Shown: piece by piece, positions 42,977 through 53,331 of the stretch
Numbering within the stretch: the stretch's first letter is position 1
How the letters are laid out: every line of letters starts with the position of its first letter
Notes under the pieces: model-generated
Told to the model about the DNA's origin: nothing
The model's database searches: none
Seen by the model: only the letters and a program-made list of their open reading frames with translations
NCBI RefSeq assembly: GCF_009911265.1
Contig: NZ_QXXA01000006.1
Location: 173,423 to 237,422 of the forward strand
Direction: 5' to 3'
Source: Senegalia massiliensis
Lineage (GTDB): Bacteria > Bacillota > Clostridia > Tissierellales > SIT17
Length of the DNA stretch: 64,000 nucleotides
Program-made: the position numbers and the translations under genes

Positions 42977-44194
42977 CTAGTTAGAACTCTTTACTTTTCC
43001 TAATACTTTTTCCGCAAATTCTTTTCCAAATTCAAAACATTTATCATAAGTTTCTTCATAAGGAACAAATGTTGTTTTAAGGGAATCCATAGCAAGTTTT
43101 AATTTGTGGTTTTTAATATTATCTTCAATTATTCTTATAGCTTCTCCACCCCATCCATAGGATCCAAATACAGCTGCTAATTTACCTCTATTTGTTATAG
43201 GGTTCATTACTGCAAACAATTTATATATAGGAAGTAATGTATTTTGATTTATAGTTGGAGATCCTATTATAATTGCATTTGAATGTTCAATTTTTTCTTC
43301 TAATTCAAACTGATCCATATGTTCTATATCTTCTAAATTTACAGTTATATTTTCTACTGATTCTATACCTTCTTTGATTTTTTCTGCCATTTTTTTTGTA
43401 TTACCATATGCTGAAACATAAGGTATAAATATTTTCTTTTCTTCTTTTTCTATAGGTTCAGATAATTCTTTTGACCAATTTACATACTTCTTCCAATTAC
43501 TTCTTAATATAGGTCCATGTCCTGGAGCTAAAATATCTATATCTAAATCTTCTATTTTATCTATAGCCTTAAGCATAAAGCTACTAAATGGTTTTAATAT
43601 TACATCAAAATAATATTTAAATGCATCATCAAAGTTTCCTACTTCATCATCAAACATCTTTTCATCACAATAATGACAACCAAATGAGTCACAAGTAAAT
43701 AATATTTTATCTTCTTCTAAATAGGTATACATAGTGTCTGGCCAATGAAGAAAAGGTGCTGATATAAACCTAAGAGTTTTATTTCCCAAGTCTAATGTAT
43801 CTCCATCTTTGACTTCCATATAATTAAATTCAAAGTTTATCATATGCTTTAAGAAGTTTATTGCTGACTTACTTGCAACTACCGTAGCATTTGGAGCTAT
43901 TTTAAGCAAATCTTTGAGATTACTAGAATGATCAGGTTCTGTATGATTCATTATTATATATTCAATCTCTTCAGGGTTTACTACTCGCTTTACTTTTTCT
44001 ATATAATCAGTTTTATAAGTCTCCTTTGATGTTTCAACTATCGCCTTTTTATCAGCATCTATAAAATATGAATTATAAGTTGTACCATACTTTGTTTCCA
44101 TAACTACATCAAAAGTTATAAGAGTAGGGTCCAATATTCCAATCCATTTTACATCTTTATTAAGATCTAATATTTTTGTATTATCCAACTTCAT
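42977..44194 (-). CDS. FprA-type flavodiiron protein (A-type flavoprotein)
   Basis: A 405-residue flavodiiron oxygen or nitric oxide reductase. The N-terminal MBL-like domain carries the diiron ligands: [11 protein letters not shown] (HxExDH), [10 protein letters not shown] (His), CDSFGCHY (Asp) and [10 protein letters not shown] (His). The C-terminal flavodoxin domain (about 255-400) has [14 protein letters not shown] (FMN phosphate loop), [12 protein letters not shown] and [12 protein letters not shown]. It detoxifies O2 in anaerobes, which agrees with the inferred lifestyle. No rubredoxin gene is adjacent. Confidence 0.96.
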   Translation of the reverse strand: MKLDNTKILDLNKDVKWIGILDPTLITFDVVMETKYGTTYNSYFIDADKKAIVETSKETYKTDYIEKVKRVVNPEEIEYIIMNHTEPDHSSNLKDLLKIAPNATVVASKSAINFLKHMINFEFNYMEVKDGDTLDLGNKTLRFISAPFLHWPDTMYTYLEEDKILFTCDSFGCHYCDEKMFDDEVGNFDDAFKYYFDVILKPFSSFMLKAIDKIEDLDIDILAPGHGPILRSNWKKYVNWSKELSEPIEKEEKKIFIPYVSAYGNTKKMAEKIKEGIESVENITVNLEDIEHMDQFELEEKIEHSNAIIIGSPTINQNTLLPIYKLFAVMNPITNRGKLAAVFGSYGWGGEAIRIIEDNIKNHKLKLAMDSLKTTFVPYEETYDKCFEFGKEFAEKVLGKVKSSN

Positions 44195-44272
44195 TCATCC
44201 CTTCTTTGTGTAACTATTATAATACCCTATTAGTCTCGTATATACCCTTTTTTACGTCAATAAATCTTTTTA

Positions 44273-45613
44273 TTATTCTCTGTACCTTTCCATGTTTAGG
44301 AATTTTGTAAATTGTCCCATCCATACTAACTCAACTGTTCCTGTAGGTCCATTACGTTGTTTTGTAATTATTACTTCACCTATATTCTTCTTTTCAGTAT
44401 CTGGATGATAATATTCATCACGATAAAGCATCATAACTACATCAGCATCTTGCTCTATAGCACCTGATTCTCTTAAGTCACTCATTATAGGTCTATGGTC
44501 TGATCTGAGTTCAGGAGCACGAGATAATTGAGATAGAGCCATTACAGCTACATCCAATTCTCTTGCCATTTCTTTTAACCCCCTAGATAACTTTGATATC
44601 TCTTGTTGTCTATTTTCAGTTCTTCCATCTCCAGACATTAATTGTAAATAATCAATCATTACTAAATCTAAGTCATGTTCCATTTTTAGTTTTCTACATT
44701 TAGCTTTCATTTCTGCAAGAGAAATTGCAGGTGTATCATCAATAAATATTTTAGCCTGAGATAATGGTCCCATTGACTTACTAAGCCTAATCCATTCTTC
44801 TTCTAATAAATCTCCAGATAATATCTTTTGTATTTCAATATGTGCTTCAGAACTAAGCATACGTTGTACTAATTGGCCCTTTGACATCTCCAAACTAAAT
44901 ATAGCTACAGTATTTCCTTTCAAAGCACTATTTTGTGCTATATTTACTGAAAAAGCAGTTTTCCCCATTGAAGGTCTTGCTGCTACAAGTATTAAGTTAG
45001 ATTTTTGAAGACCAGAAGTTTTATTGTCTAAATCAGAAAAACCAGTAGGTATACCTGTAATACCTCCTCCTAATTTGCTCATTTCTTCAATGCGAGAAAG
45101 GGTTTCCATAAGTGCAGTTTTCATTGTAGTAAAGCCTTCATGTCGTTGTTTTTGAGTTATTTCAAAGATTCTTTTTTCAGCTAGTTCTATAATATTTTCT
45201 ATTTCTTTATCATCTTTATATCCTTCACTTATTATTTCATTTGATGCTTTTATAAGTCTTCTTAATAATGATTTTTCCTCTACTATTTCACAGTAAGATT
45301 TTATATTAGAAGTTGTAGATACACCATCTGAAAGGTCTGTAAGATATCCTACTCCCCCTACTGCTTCTAATGTATCTCTTTTCTTTAATTCTTCAGATAA
45401 AGTTATGAGGTCTACTGGTTCATTTCTATTATATAATTCTAATATTGATTCAAATATTTCTCCATTAGCTTCTTTATAAAAATCTTCTGACCTTATAATT
45501 TCTAAAGCTGCTATTATTGCATCTTTATCTAATATCATAGCTCCAAGTACTGACTGTTCTGCCTCTATACTATGTGGAGGAATATTTCCTAGTTTCTTTA
45601 AGTTTTCTTCCAT
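44273..45613 (-). CDS. dnaB: Replicative DNA helicase DnaB
   Basis: A 446-residue hexameric helicase (called DnaC in Bacillus). The N-terminal domain at about 8-110 has NIPPHSIEAEQSVLGAMILD; a linker helix follows, then the RecA-like core with Walker A AARPSMGKTAF (about 210) and Walker B LDLVMIDYLQLMSG, SDLRESGAIEQDADVVMMLY and KQRNGPTGTVELVW. It unwinds DNA ahead of the replisome. The order rplI-dnaB (47 nt apart) is the common one in Firmicutes. Confidence 0.97.
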   Translation of the reverse strand: MEENLKKLGNIPPHSIEAEQSVLGAMILDKDAIIAALEIIRSEDFYKEANGEIFESILELYNRNEPVDLITLSEELKKRDTLEAVGGVGYLTDLSDGVSTTSNIKSYCEIVEEKSLLRRLIKASNEIISEGYKDDKEIENIIELAEKRIFEITQKQRHEGFTTMKTALMETLSRIEEMSKLGGGITGIPTGFSDLDNKTSGLQKSNLILVAARPSMGKTAFSVNIAQNSALKGNTVAIFSLEMSKGQLVQRMLSSEAHIEIQKILSGDLLEEEWIRLSKSMGPLSQAKIFIDDTPAISLAEMKAKCRKLKMEHDLDLVMIDYLQLMSGDGRTENRQQEISKLSRGLKEMARELDVAVMALSQLSRAPELRSDHRPIMSDLRESGAIEQDADVVMMLYRDEYYHPDTEKKNIGEVIITKQRNGPTGTVELVWMGQFTKFLNMERYRE

Positions 45614-45659
45614 TTTTTCACCTCTAATAAATTAGGTACAGTTAAACTGTACCTACTAT

Positions 45660-46106
45660 TTATTGCTCAACTACTTGTACTTTAAGGTCTGCCGTAACCT
45701 CTGGATATACTTTTACCTTTACAATAGTAGTACCAAGTGTTTTTATATTATTATCTAATACTATTTTTCTTTTATCTATTTTAATGTTTTCCTGTTTCCT
45801 TAAAGCAGTTGCTATATCTTTAGTTGTAACAGAACCAAATAATTTACCTTCTTCTCCTGCTTTACTTTTTATTTTAACTATTATCTCTGAAAGCTTTTCT
45901 TTAAGTTGTAAAGCATTTTCTTTTTCTTCTTGTTTTTTTAAATTCTTTGCTTTCTTTTGTTCTTTTAATTGTTTTACATTTCCATCTGTTGCTTCTTTAG
46001 CAAGTTTCTTTGGTAGGAGATAGTTTCTTGCATGGCCATCTTTTGCATTTACTAAATCTCCTTTTTTACCTAATCCTTTTACATTGTCTAATAAAATTAC
46101 TTTCAT
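45660..46106 (-). CDS. rplI: 50S ribosomal protein L9
   Basis: A 148-residue L9, full length. The N-terminal rRNA-binding domain reads [20 protein letters not shown], then AKDGHARNYLLPKKLA. A long Lys-rich connecting helix and the C-terminal domain (KLFGSVTTKDIATALRKQ) follow. Its start codon overlaps the stop of gdpP by one base, and dnaB follows. Confidence 0.98.
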   Translation of the reverse strand: MKVILLDNVKGLGKKGDLVNAKDGHARNYLLPKKLAKEATDGNVKQLKEQKKAKNLKKQEEKENALQLKEKLSEIIVKIKSKAGEEGKLFGSVTTKDIATALRKQENIKIDKRKIVLDNNIKTLGTTIVKVKVYPEVTADLKVQVVEQ

Positions 46107-48115
46107 TAATCCTCACCTTCCTTAAGAAATTCATCTATTGCTTCTTCAAGCTTAGATTTTGCTTGTTCTATATCTACATTATCTAACTGAGCTCCTGCCA
46201 CTGTCAAGTGACCTCCGCCTCCTAATTTTTCAAGTATTAATTGTACACTTATATCACCTAATGATCTTCCAGATATATGAATTCTATCAGCTGATGGTAC
46301 AAGTACAAATGAAGCTGAAATACCATTTATATTAAGTAGATCATCAGCTGATTGTGCTGCAATAAGTATTGAATTATCTGCATCTACATCCATATATGAA
46401 ATCGCTACTCTCCCATTTCCTACAACTTTAGCTTTTTCTACAACTTTAGCTTTAGTAGTAAATGTTTCTAAATCATCCTGAAATAATAATCTAACTGAAG
46501 TAGTATCAGCTCCAGCACGTCTAAGCATAGACGCAGCTTCAAATGTTCTAACTCCTGTTTTAAATGTAAAGCTCTTAGTATCAACACTTATACCCGATAA
46601 TAAAGCTTCTGCTTCAAATTTTTCTATTTCCATCTTTTCATTCATTAAATAGTGTAATATCTCAGTAATTAACTCACAAGTTGAAGATGCATATGGTTCT
46701 AAATAAACTAGCAATGGATTTTCTATAAACTCTGCTCCTCTTCTGTGATGATCTATAAGTACTACCTTATCTACTATTTCCAATAAATCTGGTGCTTCAG
46801 TGGAACTAGGCCTATGAATATCAACTACTACACATAAAGAATCATCTTCTGCCATATCTATAGCTTCCTCAGAAGATATAATATAATCCATATACTCAGG
46901 ATGCTCTTCACTTAATTTATTATATAAATTTTTTATAGAAGGATTTACTTCAGAAAGTACAATATATCCTTCTTTGTTCCTATAATTGACAGCACTTAAA
47001 ACACCTATTGCTGCTCCTAAACTATCCATATCAGGGTTTTGATGTCCCATTATGAATACTTTATCTGTCTGATCAATTAATTGACGTAAAGCATGTGCAA
47101 TGACTCTTGCTTTAACTTTAGTTCTTTTTTCAACTGCCTTACTCTTTCCACCATAAAAACTTAACTTTTCTATTTTTTTAACTACAGCTTGATCTCCACC
47201 TCTACCAAGAGCTATATCTATTGCACCTCTTGCAAATTCATAACTCTCTGCAGGATTTTTTCCATTTACACCTATTCCCATACTGAGTGTAACTGCAGTT
47301 TTATTTCCTTTATCTATATTTCTTATATCATCTAATATTGTAAATTTTTTATTTTCTAAATTAGATAAATGTTGATTTTCAAATACAATTATATATTTAT
47401 CTGTTTCATATTTTCTTATAAATCCGTTTATTCTAGAAGTAAATGTATTTAATTTCTTATCTATCTCTGCAAGTACTATAGGTCTTTTTGTCTCATCGGT
47501 ATCTTTCATTACCTCATCATAATTATCAACTTCTACTAAACATATATTCATTTTTTCATCATTATATTTTTGCTTTAATATAGTAAGCGTAGTATTATCT
47601 AACCAATAAAGCATAATCAAATATTCTTTATCTGAATTTTTCTTGTTTACCTTTACTATATTATATAATATTTTATAATTTCTATCTTTAAATACTACAT
47701 CTATACTTTTATTTTTTTTATCACTTGTTATATCTTTAATGTTAAAAGAAGGTACAATATCTTCTATATTTTCCTCTAATATATCTCTTTCTTCAACCAT
47801 TTCACTAAAACGTGGATTATACCAACTAATCTTTCCATCTAATTCTATCATCATAAAAGGTAAAGGTAAGTTAAGTATAGCATGCTTTGTTGCCGAATCA
47901 AATTCATCCATTAGTCCCTCTATATATTTTGTCCATTCAACTTTTCTTATATGAACATTTTTCCAATGATTGAATATTAAGTAAGCTAAAAGTAAAACCC
48001 CTACACCTGCTATTATTGGTTCATAAAAAAATAGTATTAATACAAATATACCTATTATAAATAAGTATATCTTGTTATCAAAATTTAAAAATCTAAAACC
48101 TTTTTCTCTAGCCAT
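46106..48115 (-). CDS. gdpP: Cyclic-di-AMP phosphodiesterase GdpP
   Basis: A 669-residue membrane enzyme that hydrolyses c-di-AMP to pApA. Two N-terminal membrane helices (about 14-50), a degenerate PAS domain (about 75-170) and a degenerate GGDEF domain (about 175-310, [20 protein letters not shown]) precede DHH/DHHA1. DHH motifs are [23 protein letters not shown] and [15 protein letters not shown]1 has [14 protein letters not shown]. The second messenger controls K+, osmolarity and wall stress. It is encoded with yybS upstream and rplI downstream, as in Bacillus. Confidence 0.96.
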   Translation of the reverse strand: MAREKGFRFLNFDNKIYLFIIGIFVLILFFYEPIIAGVGVLLLAYLIFNHWKNVHIRKVEWTKYIEGLMDEFDSATKHAILNLPLPFMMIELDGKISWYNPRFSEMVEERDILEENIEDIVPSFNIKDITSDKKNKSIDVVFKDRNYKILYNIVKVNKKNSDKEYLIMLYWLDNTTLTILKQKYNDEKMNICLVEVDNYDEVMKDTDETKRPIVLAEIDKKLNTFTSRINGFIRKYETDKYIIVFENQHLSNLENKKFTILDDIRNIDKGNKTAVTLSMGIGVNGKNPAESYEFARGAIDIALGRGGDQAVVKKIEKLSFYGGKSKAVEKRTKVKARVIAHALRQLIDQTDKVFIMGHQNPDMDSLGAAIGVLSAVNYRNKEGYIVLSEVNPSIKNLYNKLSEEHPEYMDYIISSEEAIDMAEDDSLCVVVDIHRPSSTEAPDLLEIVDKVVLIDHHRRGAEFIENPLLVYLEPYASSTCELITEILHYLMNEKMEIEKFEAEALLSGISVDTKSFTFKTGVRTFEAASMLRRAGADTTSVRLLFQDDLETFTTKAKVVEKAKVVGNGRVAISYMDVDADNSILIAAQSADDLLNINGISASFVLVPSADRIHISGRSLGDISVQLILEKLGGGGHLTVAGAQLDNVDIEQAKSKLEEAIDEFLKEGED

Positions 48116-48128
48116 TATTAAGCCTCCA

Positions 48129-49085
48129 CTATTTGTCCTCTTTTAATTTTCTAAAATCAATTATTATATCTACTAAACCTACCAATGATATTATTAACAT
48201 AAGTGGACTTGATAATATTAAAAATGCAATTATAACTCCTCTTAATATACTATTAATGTTAGTTTTATTAAGTAAATATACTATGACAGCTAATCCTTGT
48301 AAGAAAAATAAAAACATAACTAATATAGATATATTTAAAATTATTGTATCATAATAAAACAATTTATAGTAGCTTATAATAAACGATAATATAGCAATAA
48401 CTGCTATTCCACTTCCTATATTACTTGGTAATCTAAATTTAGAAAACAAAGGCACTTTTATATCTTTATATCTAAGTCTTTTCAATGTAGCAATAGATAT
48501 AAAATAATTGATATAGTTAGTAAAGAGAGAAGCTATTACCAACATAGCAGGAAATATAAGTATAGTATTATCTAATAAAAGTGTAGATCTATCTATGAAT
48601 TCTTCTATTCTGTAAGAAGATATTTCCATCTCTTTAAGTACACTTTCTTGTGTAGACAATATAAAATCCACCTGTTCTTTTAATAAATCATAAAAATTAA
48701 CTCCTGTAATATATCCTGTTATAATTAATGATATTACTATTGATATAAATGATACAACTGTACCAATTACTATAATTTTATATGAACTATATTTACTATT
48801 AATCATATAAGTAATAGCTACTGCTAATGGTCCGAAAATTATAGTTACAAATAAAGCAGTAAGAGGATCTATCAATATTGAAACTAATATAAAAGAAGCA
48901 AATACTGTAAGCATACTAGATTTAACATTATGCCTTATTCCTAATATAATAAATGGAACTGGATATAGTAATAATATTATTGGAGTTAAATATAACCCTA
49001 GAAACACAAATATAGTCATAAGTGACACAATAACTGCAGATTCAGTTATAATACGTGTCTTTTCATTTAAATTCAAAAATCTCAC
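48129..49085 (-). CDS. YybS family membrane protein (DUF2232)
   Basis: A 318-residue polytopic membrane protein with about eight helices. The family is recognised from the early part ([20 protein letters not shown], then [20 protein letters not shown]) and from its place directly before gdpP. Function unknown; the fold resembles ECF S components and BioY-like proteins. It is 13 nt from gdpP and 3 nt after the MazG-like gene, so all belong to one transcript. Confidence 0.85.
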   Translation of the reverse strand: MRFLNLNEKTRIITESAVIVSLMTIFVFLGLYLTPIILLLYPVPFIILGIRHNVKSSMLTVFASFILVSILIDPLTALFVTIIFGPLAVAITYMINSKYSSYKIIVIGTVVSFISIVISLIITGYITGVNFYDLLKEQVDFILSTQESVLKEMEISSYRIEEFIDRSTLLLDNTILIFPAMLVIASLFTNYINYFISIATLKRLRYKDIKVPLFSKFRLPSNIGSGIAVIAILSFIISYYKLFYYDTIILNISILVMFLFFLQGLAVIVYLLNKTNINSILRGVIIAFLILSSPLMLIISLVGLVDIIIDFRKLKEDK

Positions 49086-49088
49086 CTC

Positions 49089-49415
49089 TTATTTCCTAGT
49101 CTTTTTAAAATAATCTAAAAATCTATTTAGATCTCCATACCAATTTTCTATCTTATGATTCTCTGCAATACCAAGTTTTACTTTCTTTTCAACTTTATTG
49201 TCAATTTCTTCAAAAGATAAACCAAGTCTTTTTCCTAATAAATAAGTGACTAATATAATATTTGCTAAACAATCAAGTAAAGCCTCTTGACCTTCTTTTA
49301 CCCCTTTATATAAAAGATTGAATAATAAAGAGACTGAATTCAATATTTCTATTTTTAACCACTCTATAACTCTTATATTTTTAGTTATATCAATGTTATC
49401 GTTTTTGAACCCCAA
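49089..49415 (-). CDS. MazG-like nucleotide pyrophosphohydrolase domain protein
   Basis: A 108-residue protein with the helical pattern of the MazG-like family found next to rpsR and yybS in clostridia: NIDITKNIRVIEWLKIEI, then EGQEALLDCLANIILVTYLL, where acidic residues would bind Mg2+. The metal-binding EExxE/ExxD set looks incomplete, so activity is uncertain. I prefer the TTG at 49415 (AAAGGAG 9 nt upstream) to the ATG at 49439, which has no site; that site lies inside the longer frame. Confidence 0.75.
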   Translation of the reverse strand: MGFKNDNIDITKNIRVIEWLKIEILNSVSLLFNLLYKGVKEGQEALLDCLANIILVTYLLGKRLGLSFEEIDNKVEKKVKLGIAENHKIENWYGDLNRFLDYFKKTRK

Positions 49416-49495
49416 ATATTTCATCTCCTTTAATTTCATAAGAATGTATTATAATATATTATATTATACTTTCACTATATTTAACAACAATACAA

Positions 49496-49524
49496 TAAAA
49501 AAAGAAGGATTTCTCCTTCTTTTA
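49496..49524 (-). terminator. Terminator after rpsR
   Basis: The stem AAAAGAAGGA / TCCTTCTTTT, with a short loop and a T run on the minus strand, separates rpsF-ssb-rpsR from the mazG-like gene. Some read-through is likely. Confidence 0.85.
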
Positions 49525-49526
49525 AT

Positions 49527-49760
49527 TTACTCTGCTGTATATGGTAATAATGCTACTGTTCTAGCTCTTTTTATAGCTCTTGTAACTCCTCTTTGATGAG
49601 TAGCACAAGTACCTGTAATTCTTCTTGGAAGAATTTTACCTCTTTCAGTAACATATTTTTTTAATTTATTTAAATCTTTATAATCTATATGATCAACATT
49701 ATCTACACAAAAATTACATACTTTTCTTCTTCTACCAAAATTTCTTCTTGCCATTTTCAT
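49527..49760 (-). CDS. rpsR: 30S ribosomal protein S18
   Basis: A 77-residue S18. [20 protein letters not shown] carries two Cys (CxxC), so this is a zinc-type version. [19 protein letters not shown] and AKHQR-like [15 protein letters not shown] are the core rRNA-binding region. It is last in rpsF-ssb-rpsR, as in most bacteria. Confidence 0.98.
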   Translation of the reverse strand: MKMARRNFGRRRKVCNFCVDNVDHIDYKDLNKLKKYVTERGKILPRRITGTCATHQRGVTRAIKRARTVALLPYTAE

Positions 49761-49769
49761 TTCCCTCCT

Positions 49770-50222
49770 TTAGAATGGAATATCTTCATCGTCTACAGGT
49801 TGGAATCCATCAGCTCCAGAGAAGTCCATAGAGTCATTGTTAGAACTATTATTATAGCCCTTGTTTGAAGAATTATTATTATCTCCCCACTCTAGAAATT
49901 GAACTCTTTCAGCTATAACTTCAGTCATATATACTCTTTGCCCTTGTGCATTTTCATAGCTTCTTGTTTCTATTCTACCTTCAACTGCTACAAGTCTACC
50001 TTTAGAAAGATAATTTGCGCAATTTTCTGCTTGTCTTCCCCAAACTACGGTCCTCAAGAAATCTGCTGTAGGCTTTCCTTGCTGTTCAAATTCTTGTCTT
50101 TTATCTCGAGATAGATTCTTATCTACTGCCAGTGTAAATGTAGAAACAGCTGTTCCATTTCCAGCTAAGAATCTTAATTCTGGGTCCGCCGTTAATCTTC
50201 CAATTAAAATCACTTTATTCAC
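49770..50222 (-). CDS. ssb: Single-stranded DNA-binding protein
   Basis: A 150-residue SSB. The OB fold at about 1-105 reads MNKVILIGRLTADPELRFLA and FLRTVVWGRQAENCANYLSK; a Ser/Asn-rich linker follows, and the acidic tip DDEDIPF at the C-terminus binds partner proteins. It lies between rpsF and rpsR. Confidence 0.98.
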   Translation of the reverse strand: MNKVILIGRLTADPELRFLAGNGTAVSTFTLAVDKNLSRDKRQEFEQQGKPTADFLRTVVWGRQAENCANYLSKGRLVAVEGRIETRSYENAQGQRVYMTEVIAERVQFLEWGDNNNSSNKGYNNSSNNDSMDFSGADGFQPVDDEDIPF

Positions 50223-50242
50223 AAAGTTCGACCCCCTCTAAT

Positions 50243-50527
50243 TTACTGTTCGTCTCTTACTACCATAAGTCTCATTATGCCTTCTGTAATCTTTGCAACT
50301 CTTTCCATTTCTTTAACAACTTCAGTCTCAGCATTAAATGTCATCACTATATAGTATCCTTCTGTTAAATCATTGATTTCATAAGCAAGTTTTCTAACTC
50401 CCCATTCATCAATGTTTGTGATCTCACCTTTTGCTTCTATAATATTTTTAAATTTATCAAAAATACCATTTCTTTTTTCTTCTTCTAAAGAAGTTTCAAA
50501 TATAAATACTCCTTCATAATTTCTCAT
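50243..50527 (-). CDS. rpsF: 30S ribosomal protein S6
   Basis: A 94-residue S6: RNYEGVFIFETSLEEEKRN at the start, TNIDEWGVRKLAYEINDLTE and GYYIVMTFNAETEVVKEMER as in the family. It heads rpsF-ssb-rpsR. In other bacteria the S6-S18 complex represses its own mRNA; the leader here (50528-50600) has a GCCC-T6-GGGC hairpin that might serve this role. Confidence 0.98.
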   Translation of the reverse strand: MRNYEGVFIFETSLEEEKRNGIFDKFKNIIEAKGEITNIDEWGVRKLAYEINDLTEGYYIVMTFNAETEVVKEMERVAKITEGIMRLMVVRDEQ

Positions 50528-50616
50528 CTATTTCACCTCCTTATGGACTTTGGCCCTAAAAAAGGGCAAGGATGTTTCCATCAACACATTATACCATTTT
50601 TATAGTATATATGCAA

Positions 50617-50650
50617 ATAAAATCTTGAGGAAATTTCCTCAAGATTTTAT
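50617..50650 (-). terminator. Terminator after the aminotransferase gene
   Basis: The perfect stem AAAATCTTGAGGAAA / TTTCCTCAAGATTTT lies just past the stop codon and ends in ATTTG. Confidence 0.85.
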
Positions 50651-50653
50651 TAT

Positions 50654-51838
50654 TTAAATCATCTCTTTTATAGATTCTGCGAGTCTCTTAACTCCAATTA
50701 CTATTCTCTCTTCATCCATATTTGAATAATTTATCCTAAGTGTGTTTTCGTTTCCACCATTAGGATAGAATGATCCTCCTGGAACAAATGCTACTTTCTT
50801 TTCTATACATTTAGTAGCTAGGTCACGTGCATTTATACTTTCAGGTAATGTTACCCAAGTAAATAATCCACCTTCAGGCACAGTGAATTCTATATCCTCT
50901 GGAAATTCTTCCCTCATAGTTTTAATCATTAAATCACGTCTTTTGCTATATACTGATTTTATCTTTTCAATATGTTCATCTAAGTCATATTCTGTTAAAA
51001 ATCTGTCTAAAATCATTTGTGAAAAAGTACTAGCTTGTAAATCTGAACCTTGCTTTATAAGTATATATTTATTTAATACTTCATAATCTGCACAAGTCCA
51101 ACCTAATCTAAATCCTGGACATAATGTTTTAGAGAAAGTTCCTAAAAATATTACTCTTCCCTCTGTATCAAAAGATTTTATAGATGGAGGCATATTTCCT
51201 TCAAATCTTAATTCTCCATAAGGATTATCTTCAACTATTGGTAAATTATATTTATTAGCAAGTTCTATTACTTTTTTTCTTCTCTCTACAGACCAAGTTC
51301 TCCCAGATGGATTTTGGAAATCTGGTATTAGATAAAGTACTTTAACATTATCTGTAGTTTTTAATACCTTTTCTAGTACTTCCATATTCATTCCATCATC
51401 ATCCGTTGGAATTTCAATGAATTTAGGTTCATAAGCTTTAAATGCATTTAAAGCTCCAAGATAACTAGGGCTTTCACATAATACTACATCACCTTTATCT
51501 AAAAATATCTTTCCTGTAAAATCAAGACCTTGTTGAGAACCACTAGTAATTAATATGTTTTTCATATCTGTTTCTACACCATATTTTTTCATTCTTTTAG
51601 CTATTTTTTCTCTTAAAGGATCATATCCCTCAGTAGGTCCATATTGGAGAGCTTTTGTTCCCATATCCTCTAATACTTTCATACTCATTTCTTTTATTTC
51701 TTCTACTGGAAATAATTCAGGAGCAGGTAAGCCTCCAGCAAATGATATTATCTCAGGTTGTTGAGTTAACTTCAGCAACTCTCTAATTTCTGATGCTTTT
51801 ATTCCATCCATTCTCTTTGAATAATTTAATTTCATCAT
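50654..51838 (-). CDS. PLP-dependent aminotransferase (class I/II, 2-aminoadipate type)
   Basis: A 394-residue fold-type I transaminase. ISFAGGLPAPELFPVEEI, LQYGPTEGYDPLREKIAKRM and ITSGSQQGLDF are N-terminal hallmarks; the PLP Lys is in FLGTFSKTLCPGFRLGW, and PDFQNPSGRTWS and NTLRINYSNMD close the active site. Related enzymes transaminate aromatic amino acids, 2-aminoadipate or branched-chain acids, so the exact substrate is uncertain. Monocistronic with its own terminator. Confidence 0.93.
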   Translation of the reverse strand: MMKLNYSKRMDGIKASEIRELLKLTQQPEIISFAGGLPAPELFPVEEIKEMSMKVLEDMGTKALQYGPTEGYDPLREKIAKRMKKYGVETDMKNILITSGSQQGLDFTGKIFLDKGDVVLCESPSYLGALNAFKAYEPKFIEIPTDDDGMNMEVLEKVLKTTDNVKVLYLIPDFQNPSGRTWSVERRKKVIELANKYNLPIVEDNPYGELRFEGNMPPSIKSFDTEGRVIFLGTFSKTLCPGFRLGWTCADYEVLNKYILIKQGSDLQASTFSQMILDRFLTEYDLDEHIEKIKSVYSKRRDLMIKTMREEFPEDIEFTVPEGGLFTWVTLPESINARDLATKCIEKKVAFVPGGSFYPNGGNENTLRINYSNMDEERIVIGVKRLAESIKEMI

Positions 51839-51927
51839 TACACCCCCACTTTTTTAAAAACGTTTTCCTTAATCTATATTTTACTAAAAATAAAATTATT
51901 TGTCCAATTACATTTTTGTTTGCTTTA

Positions 51928-52116
51928 CTAATCACTTACAATAGATTTTATTCTCTTATCTAATTTTCTTCTTGGTATCCAAACTGTTCTATCACAACCA
52001 ATACACCTTAACTTAAAATCTACTCCTGATCGCAAAACTTCCCACTTATCTTCTCCACATGGATGAACTTTTTTTAATCTTATTATATCCCCAGATTTAA
52101 GTCCTATAGTATTCAT
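51928..52116 (-). CDS. DUF951 family small protein
   Basis: A 62-residue protein of the DUF951 family: GDIIRLKKVHPCGEDKWEVL, RSGVDFKLRCIGCDRTVWIP, RRKLDKRIK. The HPCG and CIGC cysteines probably bind zinc. It is common near mscS, ychF or yyaF in Firmicutes. Function unknown. The mscS gene follows upstream, with a terminator between. Confidence 0.93.
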   Translation of the reverse strand: MNTIGLKSGDIIRLKKVHPCGEDKWEVLRSGVDFKLRCIGCDRTVWIPRRKLDKRIKSIVSD

Positions 52117-52137
52117 TTACTTCACCTCTATAATATT

Positions 52138-52170
52138 TAATAAAGACAGAATTTCTCTGTCTTTATTATA
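52138..52170 (-). terminator. Terminator after mscS
   Basis: The stem TAATAAAGACAGA / TCTGTCTTTATTA with a short loop, AT-rich on both ends, lies between mscS and the DUF951 gene. Confidence 0.78.
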
Positions 52171-52193
52171 CACTAAAAATATATTTTTTAAAA

Positions 52194-53042
52194 TTATTCT
52201 TCTTTTTTGTTATATACAACTCTTTTTTGATAAGGTATCTCTATACCTTCTTTATCAAAAGTATTTTTTATTCTTCTTCTTAATTCTCTCTCTACTTCCC
52301 ACTGACTCATAGGTTTTGTTTTTGCTACTACTGATATTACAACATCAGAACTTCCTAAATTAGATACACCTAATACAGTAGGCCCCTCTAATATATCTTC
52401 ATTCTCTTCATTATATTCTTCTGCAACTCTCTTAATGACTTCCATAGCTTTATCTATATCTTCTTCATAGGCTATACCTACATCAACTAATGCACGCATT
52501 TTCCCCCTAATCTTATTAGTAACTATTTCTATTTTTCTATTTGGAATTATATTTAAAGAACCATCAAAACCGCGTATTTTAGTTATTCTTAAACCAAGTT
52601 CTTCTACTGTTCCATCAACTCCATCTACAGCTATATAATCACCTACTGAAAATTGATCTTCAAATAATATGAAAAAACCTGTTATAATATCTTCAACTAA
52701 ATTTTGAGCTGCAAAACCTATAGCTATAGCACCTATACCAGCTGCAGCTATAATTCCCTTAGTATCTACTCCAAATGCTTCAAGTATTGATATTCCTGCA
52801 ATAAAATAAATAACATACTTAGATACACTTTTTGCAGTCGAAGATAATGTATCTGCTTTTGCAACATCCATTTTATTAAATTTCGAATTTTTTCTACTAT
52901 CAAAAAATCTATCAATTAATTTTTTAGCTATAGCAATAAATATTCCAGCTATAAATAAAATAAGTATTACTTGTAAAACAGTTGAAAGTATTGTTACAAG
53001 TAAGGAAGTATCAAGATTAATATCTTTTAAATTAAAATTCAC
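52194..53042 (-). CDS. Small-conductance mechanosensitive channel (MscS family)
   Basis: A 282-residue channel with three N-terminal membrane helices. The pore helix region AAAGIGAIAIGFAAQNLVED, then IITGFFILFEDQFSVGDYI, is the MscS signature. The beta domain has VDGTVEELGLRITKIRGFDG and IIPNRKI, and the C-terminal domain ends in RRRIKNTFDKEGIEIPYQ. It releases solutes under hypo-osmotic stress. It is 10 nt after the DUF3343 gene. Confidence 0.95.
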   Translation of the reverse strand: MNFNLKDINLDTSLLVTILSTVLQVILILFIAGIFIAIAKKLIDRFFDSRKNSKFNKMDVAKADTLSSTAKSVSKYVIYFIAGISILEAFGVDTKGIIAAAGIGAIAIGFAAQNLVEDIITGFFILFEDQFSVGDYIAVDGVDGTVEELGLRITKIRGFDGSLNIIPNRKIEIVTNKIRGKMRALVDVGIAYEEDIDKAMEVIKRVAEEYNEENEDILEGPTVLGVSNLGSSDVVISVVAKTKPMSQWEVERELRRRIKNTFDKEGIEIPYQKRVVYNKKEE

Positions 53043-53052
53043 TTTATCACCT

Positions 53053-53319
53053 CTAAATTAATTTTTCTGCTACTCTCTTTCCTTCTTTTCTATAAATTTT
53101 ATATATTCCTGAAGTAGAAAGATTATTTTCACGTATTATATTATTTATCCAATTTAAATCATTATAATCAAATTTTATAGATAAACCACAACTTACAGAA
53201 ATTTCTCTAGGTGTAGGAATAGTTTTGATATTAATTTCTTGACTTTTTATTTCTTTTTCTGACTTTATAGCATGATGTGTAGAATCAAATGCTATAACAT
53301 ACATTTCATTATTTAACAA
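53053..53319 (-). CDS. DUF3343 family protein
   Basis: An 88-residue protein of the DUF3343 (putative Se/S carrier-like) family: YVIAFDSTHHAIKSEKEIKS, IKTIPTPREISVSCGLSIKF. The conserved Cys in SVSCGLSIK is intact. It is encoded 12 nt after yedF, and this pairing is frequent in anaerobes, where a role in selenium or sulfur transfer has been suggested. There is no selD in the window. Confidence 0.88.
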   Translation of the reverse strand: MLNNEMYVIAFDSTHHAIKSEKEIKSQEINIKTIPTPREISVSCGLSIKFDYNDLNWINNIIRENNLSTSGIYKIYRKEGKRVAEKLI

Positions 53320-53331
53320 ACTTTACACCTC

